A stretch of 64,000 bases of DNA from Bermanella sp040371755 (GCF_040371755.1 NZ_BAABWE010000010.1:93204-157203); one strand, 5' to 3'; positions 8,870-17,953 are shown, counted from the stretch's first letter. Made by a program: numbers and translations. The notes: generated by a model not told the origin, from the sequence alone.

Positions 8870-8998
8870 CTTTTAAGCACCATGAGCGAAGCTAAGACAA
8901 GGAAAAGAAAAAATAATACGTAGAAGTTTATAAATTCATAAATTACTAAGTTTTATTTTTTCTTTAACGCCGTATTAGTATGCGCAATAGCTTAAAAG
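8870..8998. repeat. Large palindromic intergenic repeat, copy 2
   Basis: Outer arms CTTTTAAGC (8870-8878) and GCTTAAAAG (8990-8998) are perfect 9-bp complements, and the right arm ends one base before the SDR stop codon. The inner arms GAAAAAATAA / TTATTTTTTC flank an AT-rich centre (GTTTATAAATTCATAAAT) like that of copy 1. Both copies sit immediately downstream of a minus-strand gene, so they may serve as transcription terminators or mRNA 3'-end structures. Confidence 0.6.
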
Positions 8999-9679
8999 CT
9001 ACCAAGGGAGGGATTGGCCGTTAGAATGCCAAAAACCACCGCTGTTCTCTATATTCAATTCCTCTGCACGTTTAATAATCCCAGCCGCTGATTCATCTGG
9101 TGTGAGGTCACCGTTAAAGCCTACCATGCGTGTTTGTACGAATCCTGGGTGCACCACAGCGACAGCAACACCTTTTGGTTTTAAATCCACAGCTAACGAC
9201 TTGGTAAACGCATTTAATGCGGCTTTACTAGCACGGTATCCGTAATATGCACCACTGGTGTTGTCTTCAATGCTGCCCATGCGGCTGGTAATATTGATAA
9301 CTTTTGAGCCTTCTTTGAATAAAGGTATTAATGCATGTGTCACTTTTAATGGCGCAAGGGTATTGACTTCAAACTGATCACGAATTTGATCGAAGCTCAT
9401 ACTATCAAGGCTTTCATTTTTAAATAAGCCAGCATTGTTAATCAACAGATCTAATGTAAATTCAGGTCCTTGAGCCAGCTCTAACACTTGTAACACACTG
9501 TCCATAGCGTCATCTTGTGATAGGTCGATGCCGCTGATGACCAAATCTGCAAGATCTTCTATCTCATCAGAGCTTTCACGACAAACCGCAATAACTTCCC
9601 ATTCTTGTTCAACATATTGCTTAGCTAGGGATAATCCTATTCCTCGATTGGCGCCTGTAATTAATACCGTATGTGACAT
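8999..9679 (-). CDS. Short-chain dehydrogenase/reductase (SDR)
   Basis: A 226-residue classical SDR fold. It shows the cofactor motif TGANRGIG (8-15), NNAG (81-84), Ser132 and the catalytic Tyr148-x3-Lys152 (YRASK). After the catalytic motif 'VAVVHPGFVQTRM' is typical of the small C-factor/CsgA-like SDR subgroup. The cofactor is NAD(P)(H) and the substrate is unknown. It is divergent from the DUF938 gene and followed by palindromic repeat copy 2. Confidence 0.85.
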   Translation of the reverse strand: MSHTVLITGANRGIGLSLAKQYVEQEWEVIAVCRESSDEIEDLADLVISGIDLSQDDAMDSVLQVLELAQGPEFTLDLLINNAGLFKNESLDSMSFDQIRDQFEVNTLAPLKVTHALIPLFKEGSKVINITSRMGSIEDNTSGAYYGYRASKAALNAFTKSLAVDLKPKGVAVAVVHPGFVQTRMVGFNGDLTPDESAAGIIKRAEELNIENSGGFWHSNGQSLPW

Positions 9680-9798
9680 AATGTCCTCTCATTCGAAAAA
9701 TTTGGATGGATTATAACCTTTTACCGCTTTTGATCATCCTATAAACCCGCCATAATTTAGCCCAAACTCACTTAAAACTCGAATATTAGATTCCAACT

Positions 9799-10398
9799 AT
9801 GGTAAAACCCGAAAACCCAGCCTGCCTTAGAAACCAAGACCCTATTTTTCAGGCTATGAGTCCTTGGCTTAAACCCCAAGGCCACTTATTAGAACTGGCT
9901 TGTGGCACTGGCCAACATGGTGTTTATTTAGCAAGTAGACTGCCTCATATTCAGTGGCACTTAAGTGAGCACCCAAGTCAGATTCAGCTTTCTCAGCAAT
10001 GGGTCTGTGAAGCCAAGCTCGCTAATTTGCATAAACCTATACCATTAGATGTGAGTGATTTGCTATGGAGTAAAGAGCTTACTCACTTTAATTATGGGTA
10101 TTGCGCCAATTTATTGCATTTTGTCAATGAGCAAAGTGCTAAAAACGTATTTAACGGCTTTAGCCAAGTGTTAAATACAGAAGGTCTTTTATTTTGTTAT
10201 GGACCTATTAATGAACACGGATTTACCAGTGAAGGCAATCAAGCATTAGATAATTGGCTCAAACAAGATATTAATCCGTTGGCAGGCATTAAAGAGTTAG
10301 ATTGGTTAAAACAAATTGCAAAGGGTGCTGGCCTAATTTTTTTAGAACGTTTAAATCTTCCAGCGAATAATGTGATTTTAATTTTTAAGAAAGCTTAA
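9799..10398 (+). CDS. DUF938 family SAM-dependent methyltransferase-like protein
   Basis: 199 residues. The N-terminal 'RNQDPIFQAM' and then 'LLELACGTGQHGVYLASRLP' (about 31-50) is the DUF938 signature and corresponds to the SAM-binding motif I of class I methyltransferases. 'FCYGPINEHGFTSEGN' later in the protein is also characteristic of the family. Substrate and role are unknown. Transcribed alone, with a perfect 12-bp hairpin shortly after the stop. Confidence 0.8.
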   Translation: MVKPENPACLRNQDPIFQAMSPWLKPQGHLLELACGTGQHGVYLASRLPHIQWHLSEHPSQIQLSQQWVCEAKLANLHKPIPLDVSDLLWSKELTHFNYGYCANLLHFVNEQSAKNVFNGFSQVLNTEGLLFCYGPINEHGFTSEGNQALDNWLKQDINPLAGIKELDWLKQIAKGAGLIFLERLNLPANNVILIFKKA

Positions 10399-10409
10399 AA
10401 TACTGCGCC

Positions 10410-10438
10410 GAATCCACTTTAATAAATAAAGTGGATTC
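10410..10438. terminator. Hairpin between convergent genes, probable terminator
   Basis: Perfect 12-bp stem GAATCCACTTTA / TAAAGTGGATTC with a 5-base loop, 12 bases after the DUF938 stop. The T-tail is poor (TACTTTCC). A second perfect small palindrome, GTCACTC-a-GAGTGAC, lies at 10473-10487. Confidence 0.5.
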
Positions 10439-10590
10439 TACTTTCCCTGTGGGCGCTCTCCTGTTTTGCAGTGTCACTCAGAGTGACTACAAATATCCAT
10501 TTGTAACTACGTTTAGGGAAACCCCTGAAATTTACACTTATTCCTTCAAGCTTATTAATAATAGCGGCGCGATTTAACAAAACTTTAGGC

Positions 10591-11400
10591 TTAATCTTGC
10601 TTCACTATTTGCATTAGAAATTTTAAATCAAGTGTATTCATCCACTGTAGACTTTCTTTGGTATTGCCTTGGCTGGGGCGATATTCAGCAGACACAAATC
10701 CATGATAATGGCTTTGTTCTATTACATTAAATATGCGCTGAAAATTTAAATTTCCGCTTAATGGCTCTGAGCGCCCGGGAACGTCCGCAAACTGTATGTG
10801 TCCGATTTTTTCGGCATGGTGTGTTAATGTCTCATCTACATTACCATCCATAATTTGCATATGATAAATATCATATTGCATCTTAATATTCGAGTGATTG
10901 AGTTCTGCCATTATGCTTAGCATTTGTTCAGTGTTGTGTATTAAAAAACTAGGCATGTCTTTTAAGTTAACCGCTTCAAATGTCACTAAAATATTATGTG
11001 GCTGCATGAAGTCAGCGGCTTTTTTCAAATTACGTTTGAACACGTCTAAATAAACAGCTTCTTGGCCTTCATATAGGCAACGCCCAGCCAGAACATTGAC
11101 CCTTTTTACACCTAAAGCTTGAGCATAATGCAAAGTTTGCTGTAAGGCCTGTTCAAATTCGGCTTCTTTTCCGGGCACACACGCAAGTCCTTCCCCGCCG
11201 CTCATTAAATCTGCAGCTGGCACATTAATTAAACATACATTCACTCCCGATTGTTGTTTTGCTTCAACAAGGGCCTCCAGATTTTCTTCATAAGGAAACT
11301 GAATTTCGACGGTCTTAAAACCAGCATCTGCTGCCGCTTGAAACCTTTCAAGTAAAGGCACTTCTGTAAACAATAAGGTTAAATTGGCTCCTAAACGCAT
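10591..11400 (-). CDS. hyi: Hydroxypyruvate isomerase
   Basis: A 269-residue TIM-barrel protein of the xylose-isomerase-like family. 'GFKTVEIQFPYE' near the N-terminus, 'NVLAGRCLYEG', 'VTFEAVNLKDMPSFLIH', 'MQYDIYHMQIMDGN' and the C-terminal 'GFVSAEYRP' match hydroxypyruvate isomerase, with Glu and His/Asp metal ligands visible in those strands. It interconverts hydroxypyruvate and tartronate semialdehyde in the glyoxylate carboligase (glycerate) pathway. It follows the tartronate semialdehyde reductase-like gene by nine bases on the same strand, so they form one operon. No gcl is in the window. Confidence 0.88.
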   Translation of the reverse strand: MRLGANLTLLFTEVPLLERFQAAADAGFKTVEIQFPYEENLEALVEAKQQSGVNVCLINVPAADLMSGGEGLACVPGKEAEFEQALQQTLHYAQALGVKRVNVLAGRCLYEGQEAVYLDVFKRNLKKAADFMQPHNILVTFEAVNLKDMPSFLIHNTEQMLSIMAELNHSNIKMQYDIYHMQIMDGNVDETLTHHAEKIGHIQFADVPGRSEPLSGNLNFQRIFNVIEQSHYHGFVSAEYRPSQGNTKESLQWMNTLDLKFLMQIVKQD

Positions 11401-11409
11401 ACAGGCCCC

Positions 11410-12285
11410 CTATTTAGGTGTGTTATTAATGGATTCATACATGGCAACAAAGGTGGCTGGGTCTTGTTCAGCGTAGCCTTTACTGGCGTGTTGGCGCATT
11501 AATTCAGCCCCTAGGCCTGCCATGGGGATGGCACTGCCCAGCTCTTTTGCCAGTAAATTAGCCATGTCTAAATCCTTAAGTAATGTTTTTACATGCCACT
11601 TAATTTCATCGAAATCCTGTACCGCCATGCGAGTACCTGTAAGCTGTAAAGGCGTACTATCTGCAAACCCTCCTTTTAGTGCTTGCGGAATTTTAGTCGC
11701 ATCAACCCCTGCTCGTTTAGCCATGGCCATAACTTCTGCCAGCACCAATACATTACAACTGACAATCATTTGATTGCAGATTTTTGTGGTTTGCCCTGAA
11801 CCACTTTCACCCATGTGTGTAAGTCTTTGTCCTAGATTCATTAGAACTGGCTCTAATTGCTGTATAACTTGCCCATTGCCGCCTGCCATCATGGCTAAGG
11901 TTCCCGCCTGTGCTCCGGCCACGCCACCGGATACAGGGCAATCCACCCAGTGGGCCCCTTTAGCATTGGCCTGCTGTGCAAGCTCCTGAGTGGCATCAGG
12001 GCTTATTGAGCTAAAATCCACAATAACTTGATCCGGTTTTAGTGCAGAAAAAATAGCCTGTGCCACCGCTTGCACCGCTTGAGTATCAGACACACAAAGC
12101 ATAATGATATCCACAACTTGGCTTAGGGATTCTATTGAATCTGCTTGTTGGGCACCCAGTTCAACCAAAAGCTGACACTTAGCCTCATTGCGGTTATATA
12201 CCCATAATGATTCACCAGCAGTAAGTAACCGCTTACACATAGGCAGACCCATTAGACCAATGCCAATAAAACCAATTTTTGCCAT
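11410..12285 (-). CDS. glxR: Tartronate semialdehyde reductase (2-hydroxy-3-oxopropionate reductase)
   Basis: A 291-residue beta-hydroxyacid dehydrogenase. The Rossmann motif GFIGIGLMGLPM is at 5-16, the substrate loop DCPVSGGVAGAQAGTL at 115-130, and the catalytic Lys168 and Asn171 lie in 'GQTTKICNQ'. It reduces tartronate semialdehyde to D-glycerate with NAD(P)H. Family members also act on other 3-hydroxyacids, but pairing with hyi makes this role likely. GGAGA eight bases before the ATG supports the start. Promoter divergent from the HDOD gene. Confidence 0.85.
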   Translation of the reverse strand: MAKIGFIGIGLMGLPMCKRLLTAGESLWVYNRNEAKCQLLVELGAQQADSIESLSQVVDIIMLCVSDTQAVQAVAQAIFSALKPDQVIVDFSSISPDATQELAQQANAKGAHWVDCPVSGGVAGAQAGTLAMMAGGNGQVIQQLEPVLMNLGQRLTHMGESGSGQTTKICNQMIVSCNVLVLAEVMAMAKRAGVDATKIPQALKGGFADSTPLQLTGTRMAVQDFDEIKWHVKTLLKDLDMANLLAKELGSAIPMAGLGAELMRQHASKGYAEQDPATFVAMYESINNTPK

Positions 12286-12425
12286 GGGATTTTCTCCGCT
12301 CTAACTATTTTGGACTATTCTAACAGGGTGGATAGCGATTTTTATCTAAATCTCACTCTGTATTCGCAAAGCAATCTGGGGTGACCTAAGCTTTAACATA
12401 AGACAGTAACGGATTGGACGTCATC

Positions 12426-13256
12426 ATGAATTTAGCAGACCTTTTTGACCATGGTCAGAGCCTTCCCAATATTCCAAAGGTTGTACAAGAACTCATTGAC
12501 ACCTTTAATCAAGCCGATTTTGATATGGACGAAATCGCCAAAAAAATCAGCCTAGACCCAGTACTCACCGCTAAGGTATTACGACTGGCTAACTGCGCCC
12601 ATTACGGTGTCAGCCGTACTATTTCAAGCACGACAGATGCCTCGGTTTTATTAGGGTTTTCTACTTTGCGCACGTTAGTGCTGGCATCAGGCATTACAGG
12701 TGCCATGCAAAGCCCTGAAGGATTTGATCGTAAAGCATTTTGGAGTGATAACTTTGCAATTGCAGCAACAGCTAAATGGCTTGCCCCTTATTGTAAAATT
12801 AACCCTGAAACCGCCTTCACTTGTGGCATGCTACACAGTATTGGCGAGCTACTAATTCGACTAGTAATTCCTGAGGAAAGTAAAAAAATCCAAGCGGCCG
12901 TTGAAGCCGGTGGCAAGCTAGTTGCAACTGAAAACGCCATGCTTGGCTACAACTATGCTGACGTAGGGGCTGAGCTAGCCAAACGCTGGAAATTTCCAGA
13001 AGAAATCGCTGATGGTATTCGTGGACACACTAAAACAGAATACTCCGACGATGATGAACCTTTAGCGGGTTTAACACATTTAGCTTTGTATATTCATACC
13101 AGCAACAAAGCTTCTCTTAGCGCTCAAGAAATCTTAGATGGCTTCCCTGTGGCCATTGCTAAAGCCATTAATATGGATATTGATAAAGTACTGTCTGACT
13201 TGGAATCCACTGACGGTATTGAATCCGGCATGGATACATTGCTGGATGATATCTAA
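12426..13256 (+). CDS. HDOD-domain signalling protein
   Basis: 276 residues from the ATG at 12426 (an in-frame TTG four codons earlier is less likely). The HDOD domain, a metal-free HD-like output domain, spans about 10-210: 'LPNIPKVVQELIDTFNQ', 'LDPVLTAKVLRLANCAHYG', 'ALGFSTLRTLVL'-type segment, 'FTCGMLHSIGELLI'. There is no attached EAL, GGDEF or REC domain. Such stand-alone proteins serve as protein-interaction scaffolds in motility and stress signalling. No genetic partner is evident. Confidence 0.85.
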   Translation: MNLADLFDHGQSLPNIPKVVQELIDTFNQADFDMDEIAKKISLDPVLTAKVLRLANCAHYGVSRTISSTTDASVLLGFSTLRTLVLASGITGAMQSPEGFDRKAFWSDNFAIAATAKWLAPYCKINPETAFTCGMLHSIGELLIRLVIPEESKKIQAAVEAGGKLVATENAMLGYNYADVGAELAKRWKFPEEIADGIRGHTKTEYSDDDEPLAGLTHLALYIHTSNKASLSAQEILDGFPVAIAKAINMDIDKVLSDLESTDGIESGMDTLLDDI

Positions 13257-13262
13257 CAGATG

Positions 13263-13288
13263 AAAAGCGGTTTTTAAACCGCTTTTTT
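13263..13288. terminator. Bidirectional rho-independent terminator
   Basis: Perfect 11-bp stem AAAAGCGGTTT / AAACCGCTTTT with a 2-base apex and T-run, between the convergent HDOD and MFS genes. It contains the MFS stop codon. Confidence 0.8.
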
Positions 13289-14461
13289 ATTTTCTTGCTC
13301 AAATAAATACCAACGAGCTAGAGCCAAAAGTGCCAATAATAATAACGGAATCGCTAATAAGTTTAGTGCGTACCAACCAAAACTAAACACCATCCAGCCA
13401 GCACACAACGCCATAATAGCTTGTGTAGAAAATACGCATGCATCGTTCAAGGCTTGTGCGGAGAAACTTTCCTGTTGCGAGTACTGTTGTGACAACAACG
13501 TAGTTCCGCTGACGAACATAAAATTCCAACCTACGCCTAAACATACAAGTGCAGCCCAATAACCCCAATAGCTTTGATCTAAAATAGCAATACTAATCGC
13601 AGCAGTCATAACAATAATGCCTGCCAACAACATGGTTAGTAGTTTGAATAAGCGAAATAAAATCGGGGCAAATAAAGACGGTAAAAACATAGCCATAATA
13701 TGGCTTTGAATCACAGTCTTGGTATCTTCTAATGGATAGCTTTGCACTTCACTCATATTAACCGGTGTTGCAGTCATAATTAAACTCATTACACCAAATG
13801 CCACAGCACTGGTTACAATGGCCGCTGTCATTCCCGGTTGTAGCAACAATGTTTGCCATGAACGACTTGCTTCAAAGCTTTGCGCTGCAGGCTTTACATC
13901 AGCAAACGGCGTGACACTTAATAAAACCAGTAATGCCACATGGCATAACGCTAATAGAACAAAACTACCACTAAAAGTATGCTGGAATAAATCCTTACCA
14001 ATCATGGCTATTTCTGGGCCCAGCCAAGCGGCTAATAACCCACCTAACATCACCACACTGGCGGTCATCGCTACTTTATCAGGGCTTACCCACTCAATTG
14101 CAGCAAAACGGAACTGCTGCACAAAGGCCATATGCCCCCCTAAAATAAAAATACTGATACACAGGCCAAAAAAGTTTTCACTGCGTACGCTATATATAGC
14201 CAATATAGAACCTAATATTGCCATTAAGGTTGCGTATACAAACCCTTTACGACGCCCTATACGCTTCATAATCATGGCAGCAGGCATGGAAAAAACCGCA
14301 CCACCAACCACTAACGCCGCCACTGGCAAGGTGGCTAAATCCGCAGAAGGCGCAAATGCTACACCTAAAAATCCACCAACAAAAATCACCATAGGAGCAC
14401 TTAACATGCCTAAAGCTTGGGCCAACGTAATCAGCCAAACTGGAAAAGGTACTGTGAGCAC
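13274..14461 (-). CDS. MFS transporter
   Basis: 395 residues with about 12 hydrophobic helices and the MFS loop motif 'MKRIGRRKGF' between helices 2 and 3. It begins with GTG (AGGA seven bases upstream) giving MLTVPFPVW. The C-terminal half (GYWAALVCLGVGWNFMFVSGTTLLS) is typical of YfcJ/drug-H+ antiporter-like members. The substrate cannot be predicted. It is monocistronic, convergent with the HDOD gene, and shares a 322-bp spacer with the EamA-family gene. Confidence 0.8.
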   Translation of the reverse strand: MLTVPFPVWLITLAQALGMLSAPMVIFVGGFLGVAFAPSADLATLPVAALVVGGAVFSMPAAMIMKRIGRRKGFVYATLMAILGSILAIYSVRSENFFGLCISIFILGGHMAFVQQFRFAAIEWVSPDKVAMTASVVMLGGLLAAWLGPEIAMIGKDLFQHTFSGSFVLLALCHVALLVLLSVTPFADVKPAAQSFEASRSWQTLLLQPGMTAAIVTSAVAFGVMSLIMTATPVNMSEVQSYPLEDTKTVIQSHIMAMFLPSLFAPILFRLFKLLTMLLAGIIVMTAAISIAILDQSYWGYWAALVCLGVGWNFMFVSGTTLLSQQYSQQESFSAQALNDACVFSTQAIMALCAGWMVFSFGWYALNLLAIPLLLLALLALARWYLFEQENKKAV

Positions 14462-14783
14462 AGCTTTGTCCTATAAAAATGCGAAAAAAAGAGAATATGT
14501 GCAGTATGCCTTCTTTAACAATGGCATCAAGCAACAAACCGTTTAAATATAATTTATTCATTTAGGTTGCCAGCTAAAGAAAAAGCCGTTTTAATTAGCC
14601 ACAATTATTTACGGTTTGAATCATGTTTAGTTCAACTTTAAAAATCACTTCTTCAACTTCTCTCAAATGGTGGGTGTTAACCAGCTAACGCTAGGTGCCC
14701 CCGTACCTGGCTGTTAAACGCTAGGTATTATATCTCCCTTCGTATAACAGCCTTTTGATAACAGCAATAAATAGGAGCAGGCT
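14462..14783. promoter_or_regulatory. 322-bp divergent regulatory region with 10-bp direct repeats
   Basis: There is no supportable gene. The 10-mer AACGCTAGGT occurs twice, at 14687-14696 and 14717-14726, exactly 30 bp (about three helical turns) apart. An imperfect inverted repeat (TTAACCAGC ... GCTGTTAA) overlaps both. They lie about 60-100 bp before the EamA start and just upstream of a TATTAT that could be a -10. This looks like an operator for an unidentified regulator. Confidence 0.4.
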
Positions 14784-15653
14784 GTGACATCACCCATTAA
14801 AATCGGACTAGGCTTGGCTTTATTAGCCAGTTTTATGTTTTCGTTAAAACCTATTCTTATTAAAGAGGCGTATGTACTTGGTGCTAATAGCGAGGGGTTA
14901 ATGGTGCTAAGAATGTGGTTTGCCTTTCCATTTTATTTCGGTTTGTTGTTATGGCAATACCCTAGCTTGATGGCTAAAAAACGGTATATTGCTTCCGCCG
15001 TTGCCACTGGGTTTTTAGGTTACTTTCTTTCAAGTTATTTAGATTTATTAGCCCTTGAAAGTATTAGCGCACATGCTGAGCGGGTTATTCTTTATGCCTA
15101 CCCAAGCTTAGTAGTGTTGTTTAAAGCTGGCTGGGATAGAAAGCTGCCGTCTAAAAATGTACTTTTAGCGGTTGCCGTTGTGTATGCCGGTTTACTTGTT
15201 TTGTTACCAGGTGAGTTCAACATTAATGGCTCGTTAATAGGTTTAGGATTGATGCTTAGCTGTGCAGTAACATTTGCCATTTATGTATTATTAAGCAAAC
15301 CCCTTATTGAAAAATTAGGCGCTGGATTATTCACTTCAATCGCTATGGTGAGCTCCTGTTTATTTTCTCAATTAAATTTACTGCACACACCAATAGAGGT
15401 CGTATTGAATTATTCCACCGCAATTTATGGTTATGGTGTTGCGCTTGCATTTTTTAGTACGGTCATTCCTAGCTATGCAATGAGCGCAGCCATTGGCAGA
15501 ATTGGCTCGGAGCGCACCGCTATAACAGGCACCACTGGTCCTTTATTTACCACCTTAATGGCGGTATGGATTTTAGGGGAAACATTAACCCTATATCACA
15601 TTACAGGTTTGGTGCTGGTCATTATTGGTGTGTACTTAATCAGTAAAAAGTAA
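14784..15653 (+). CDS. EamA/DMT-superfamily transporter
   Basis: 289 residues with ten predicted membrane helices arranged as two EamA repeats (about 5-140 and 150-288), e.g. 'GYFLSSYLDLLALESISAHAERVILYAYPSLVVLF' and 'GSERTAITGTTGPLFTTLMAVWILGETLT'. Such proteins export or import amino acids and metabolites; the substrate is unknown. The start is GTG with AGGAG nine bases upstream. A strong bidirectional terminator separates it from ilvH. Confidence 0.8.
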   Translation: MTSPIKIGLGLALLASFMFSLKPILIKEAYVLGANSEGLMVLRMWFAFPFYFGLLLWQYPSLMAKKRYIASAVATGFLGYFLSSYLDLLALESISAHAERVILYAYPSLVVLFKAGWDRKLPSKNVLLAVAVVYAGLLVLLPGEFNINGSLIGLGLMLSCAVTFAIYVLLSKPLIEKLGAGLFTSIAMVSSCLFSQLNLLHTPIEVVLNYSTAIYGYGVALAFFSTVIPSYAMSAAIGRIGSERTAITGTTGPLFTTLMAVWILGETLTLYHITGLVLVIIGVYLISKK

Positions 15654-15660
15654 CCGACAT

Positions 15661-15695
15661 AAAAAAAGGGTTATGACTTAGTCATAACCCTTTTT
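15661..15695. terminator. Bidirectional rho-independent terminator
   Basis: Perfect 10-bp stem GGGTTATGAC / GTCATAACCC with loop tta, A-run before and T-run after, between the convergent EamA gene and ilvH. Confidence 0.85.
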
Positions 15696-15712
15696 CACAC
15701 AAAGCAAATGTT

Positions 15713-16204
15713 TTATAAGCTTAACGTTTTCTCACCACGGGCAATACCAGAAACCCCTGTACGGACGGTTTCTAATACGCAGTTTGCACCAATGGCTTCA
15801 ATAAACGCTTCTAGTTTATCAGTGGCTCCGGTTAATTGAATGGTGTATACGTTTGCAGTTACATCTACAATTTGACCGCGAAAAATATCTGCAGTGCGCT
15901 TAATCTCAGCACGCTGAGAGCCTGACGCTTTCACTTTGATCAACATCAGTTCACGCTCAAGGTGAGCACCTTCTGTTAAATCCACCAGCTTAACCACTTC
16001 AATTAATTTATTTAATTGCTTCGTGATTTGCTCGATTACACGATCAGGACCTGACGTGGTAATGGTCATGCGTGAAAGAGTTGGATCTTCCGTTGGCGCA
16101 ACCGTTAAAGTTTCAATGTTATATGAACGCTGCGCAAACAAACCCACAACACGTGCCAAAGCACCCGGCTCGTTTTCTAACAAAATCGAAATAATGTGTC
16201 TCAT
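15713..16204 (-). CDS. ilvH: Acetolactate synthase small (regulatory) subunit
   Basis: A 163-residue regulatory subunit. The N-terminal ACT domain (about 2-78: 'RHIISILLENEPGALARVVGLFAQRSYNIETL') binds valine for feedback inhibition. The C-terminal domain (80-163) continues 'MLIKVKASGSQRAEIKRTADIFRGQIVDV'. It activates the catalytic IlvI subunit in the first common step of branched-chain amino acid synthesis. Its ATG overlaps the ilvI stop by one base (TAATG), so the two are translationally coupled. ilvC, next in many relatives, is not here. Confidence 0.95.
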   Translation of the reverse strand: MRHIISILLENEPGALARVVGLFAQRSYNIETLTVAPTEDPTLSRMTITTSGPDRVIEQITKQLNKLIEVVKLVDLTEGAHLERELMLIKVKASGSQRAEIKRTADIFRGQIVDVTANVYTIQLTGATDKLEAFIEAIGANCVLETVRTGVSGIARGEKTLSL

Positions 16205-17931
16205 TAGGTGCGCTCCGTTTTACTTAACCACATATCACGCATGGTTCCCATTGGCACCTGCATTGGGTAAACATGTTCTTCAGGGTCAACTGATACGTTA
16301 ACAAATACTAAACGATCTTTGTATTTACCAAAGCAGTCATCCATAGCACCTTGCAGTTGGTCTTTGGTTTCTACGTTGATACCAACATGACCATAACTTT
16401 CAGCTAGCATAGTCCAGTCTGGTAGTGACTCCATATATGAACTTGAGTGACGACCTTCATAGTTCATATCTTGCCACTGACGAACCATACCTAAGTAGCC
16501 ATTATTCAAGCAGAAAATTTTCACCGGAATGCCATACTGTAAACAGGTCGACAATTCTTGGATATTCATCTGAATAGAGCCTTCACCGGTTACACACACC
16601 ACCATTTCATCTGGGAAGTTTAATTTAACCCCCATGGCAGCAGGAAAACCAAAGCCCATGGTGCCAAGACCACCAGAGTTGATCCAGCGATTTGGCTTAT
16701 CAAATTTGTAGTATTGTGCTGCAAACATTTGGTGCTGACCTACGTCAGAACAAATATACGCATCGCCTTTTGTAGCCTTCCATAAACCTTCAATGGCTTC
16801 TTGAGGTTTTAGCAAACCATTATCATTCTTTTCGTATTCACCGCCGTGACGCTTACGCCATTCTTCAATTTGCTTCCACCATGACTCTATGGCTTTTGAA
16901 TCAGGTTTCTTTTGATCCGGCTCACCAATAATTTCTAAGAAATCATCCAATACGCTGTCCACTGGACCTACAATCGGAATATCTACGGTTACTGTTTTTG
17001 AGATAGATGACGGATCAATATCAATGTGAACAATTTTCGCATCTGGACAGAATTTACTTACCGCATTGGTTACACGATCATCAAAACGCGCACCAATAGC
17101 CAGAATCACATCTGAGTGATGCATTGCCATATTCGCTTCGTAAGAGCCGTGCATGCCTAGCATACCTAACGACTGACGATCAGTAGCCGGATACGCCCCC
17201 AAGCCCATTAATGTTTGTGTGATAGGGAAATTCAACTCACGAACCAATTTACGTAGCTGTTCAGACGCCTGACCTAACACCACGCCGCCACCTGAATAAA
17301 TCATTGGGCGCTTAGCTGCGAGTAATAACTCAACCGCTTTACGAATTTGACCACTATGTCCTTTTACAGGAGGCGCATATGAGCGAATTTTAACCTTTTT
17401 AGGATATGAAAACTCATGACGATCATTCGGAATGGTCATATCTTTAGGAATATCAATCACAACCGGACCGGGGCGCCCAGAGGTGGAAATGTAAAACGCT
17501 TTTTTAACCGTTTCAGCAATTTCACTTGGGTGTTTGATACTAAAGCTGTGCTTTACGATAGGACGAGAAATCCCCATCATATCAGTCTCTTGGAAAGCAT
17601 CATCACCAATTAAGTGACTCATTACCTGACCAGTAATGACAATCATAGGAATTGAGTCAGTAAACGCCGTAGCAATACCGGTTATGGTATTCGTTGCACC
17701 TGGGCCAGAGGTCACCATGACCACACCCGGCTTACCCGTTGCACGAGCGTAACCATCGGCCATATGCGCAGCCGCTTGCTCGTGACGCACTAGCACGTGC
17801 TTCACTGAATCTTGTTTATAAAACGCATCATAGACGTGCAACAAGCTACCACCTGGGTAACCATAAACATACTCTACTCCCTCTTCATGTAGGGAGCGAA
17901 CTAACATTTCTCCGCCGGAAAGCATTTCCAC
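16204..17931 (-). CDS. ilvI: Acetolactate synthase large (catalytic) subunit
   Basis: A 575-residue ThDP enzyme condensing pyruvate with pyruvate or 2-oxobutyrate. It contains the catalytic Glu in 'VLVRHEQAAAHMADGYARATGKPGV', the FAD-binding middle domain ('ILAIGARFDDRVTN') and the ThDP/Mg motif 'VTGEGSIQMNIQEL', where GEG replaces the textbook GDG as I recall for pseudomonad IlvI. The start is GTG at 17931 (MEMLSGGEMLVRSLHEEGVEYVYGYPGG), with AGAGG upstream; this fits family N-termini. The long leader upstream encodes a candidate Ile-Leu-Val peptide, suggesting attenuation-like control. Confidence 0.95.
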   Translation of the reverse strand: MEMLSGGEMLVRSLHEEGVEYVYGYPGGSLLHVYDAFYKQDSVKHVLVRHEQAAAHMADGYARATGKPGVVMVTSGPGATNTITGIATAFTDSIPMIVITGQVMSHLIGDDAFQETDMMGISRPIVKHSFSIKHPSEIAETVKKAFYISTSGRPGPVVIDIPKDMTIPNDRHEFSYPKKVKIRSYAPPVKGHSGQIRKAVELLLAAKRPMIYSGGGVVLGQASEQLRKLVRELNFPITQTLMGLGAYPATDRQSLGMLGMHGSYEANMAMHHSDVILAIGARFDDRVTNAVSKFCPDAKIVHIDIDPSSISKTVTVDIPIVGPVDSVLDDFLEIIGEPDQKKPDSKAIESWWKQIEEWRKRHGGEYEKNDNGLLKPQEAIEGLWKATKGDAYICSDVGQHQMFAAQYYKFDKPNRWINSGGLGTMGFGFPAAMGVKLNFPDEMVVCVTGEGSIQMNIQELSTCLQYGIPVKIFCLNNGYLGMVRQWQDMNYEGRHSSSYMESLPDWTMLAESYGHVGINVETKDQLQGAMDDCFGKYKDRLVFVNVSVDPEEHVYPMQVPMGTMRDMWLSKTERT

Positions 17932-17953
17932 CGTTTTTTCCTCTCATCCGCTT

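Noticed and set aside
13818..14546. 242-codon plus-strand frame
   Set aside because: Entirely antisense to the MFS transporter; Ala/Asn/Pro/Thr-rich translation typical of a shadow of membrane helices.
16570..16620. GEG instead of GDG in the IlvI ThDP motif as a lost active site
   Set aside because: The same wording (VTGEGSIQMN) is, to my knowledge, normal in pseudomonad IlvI.
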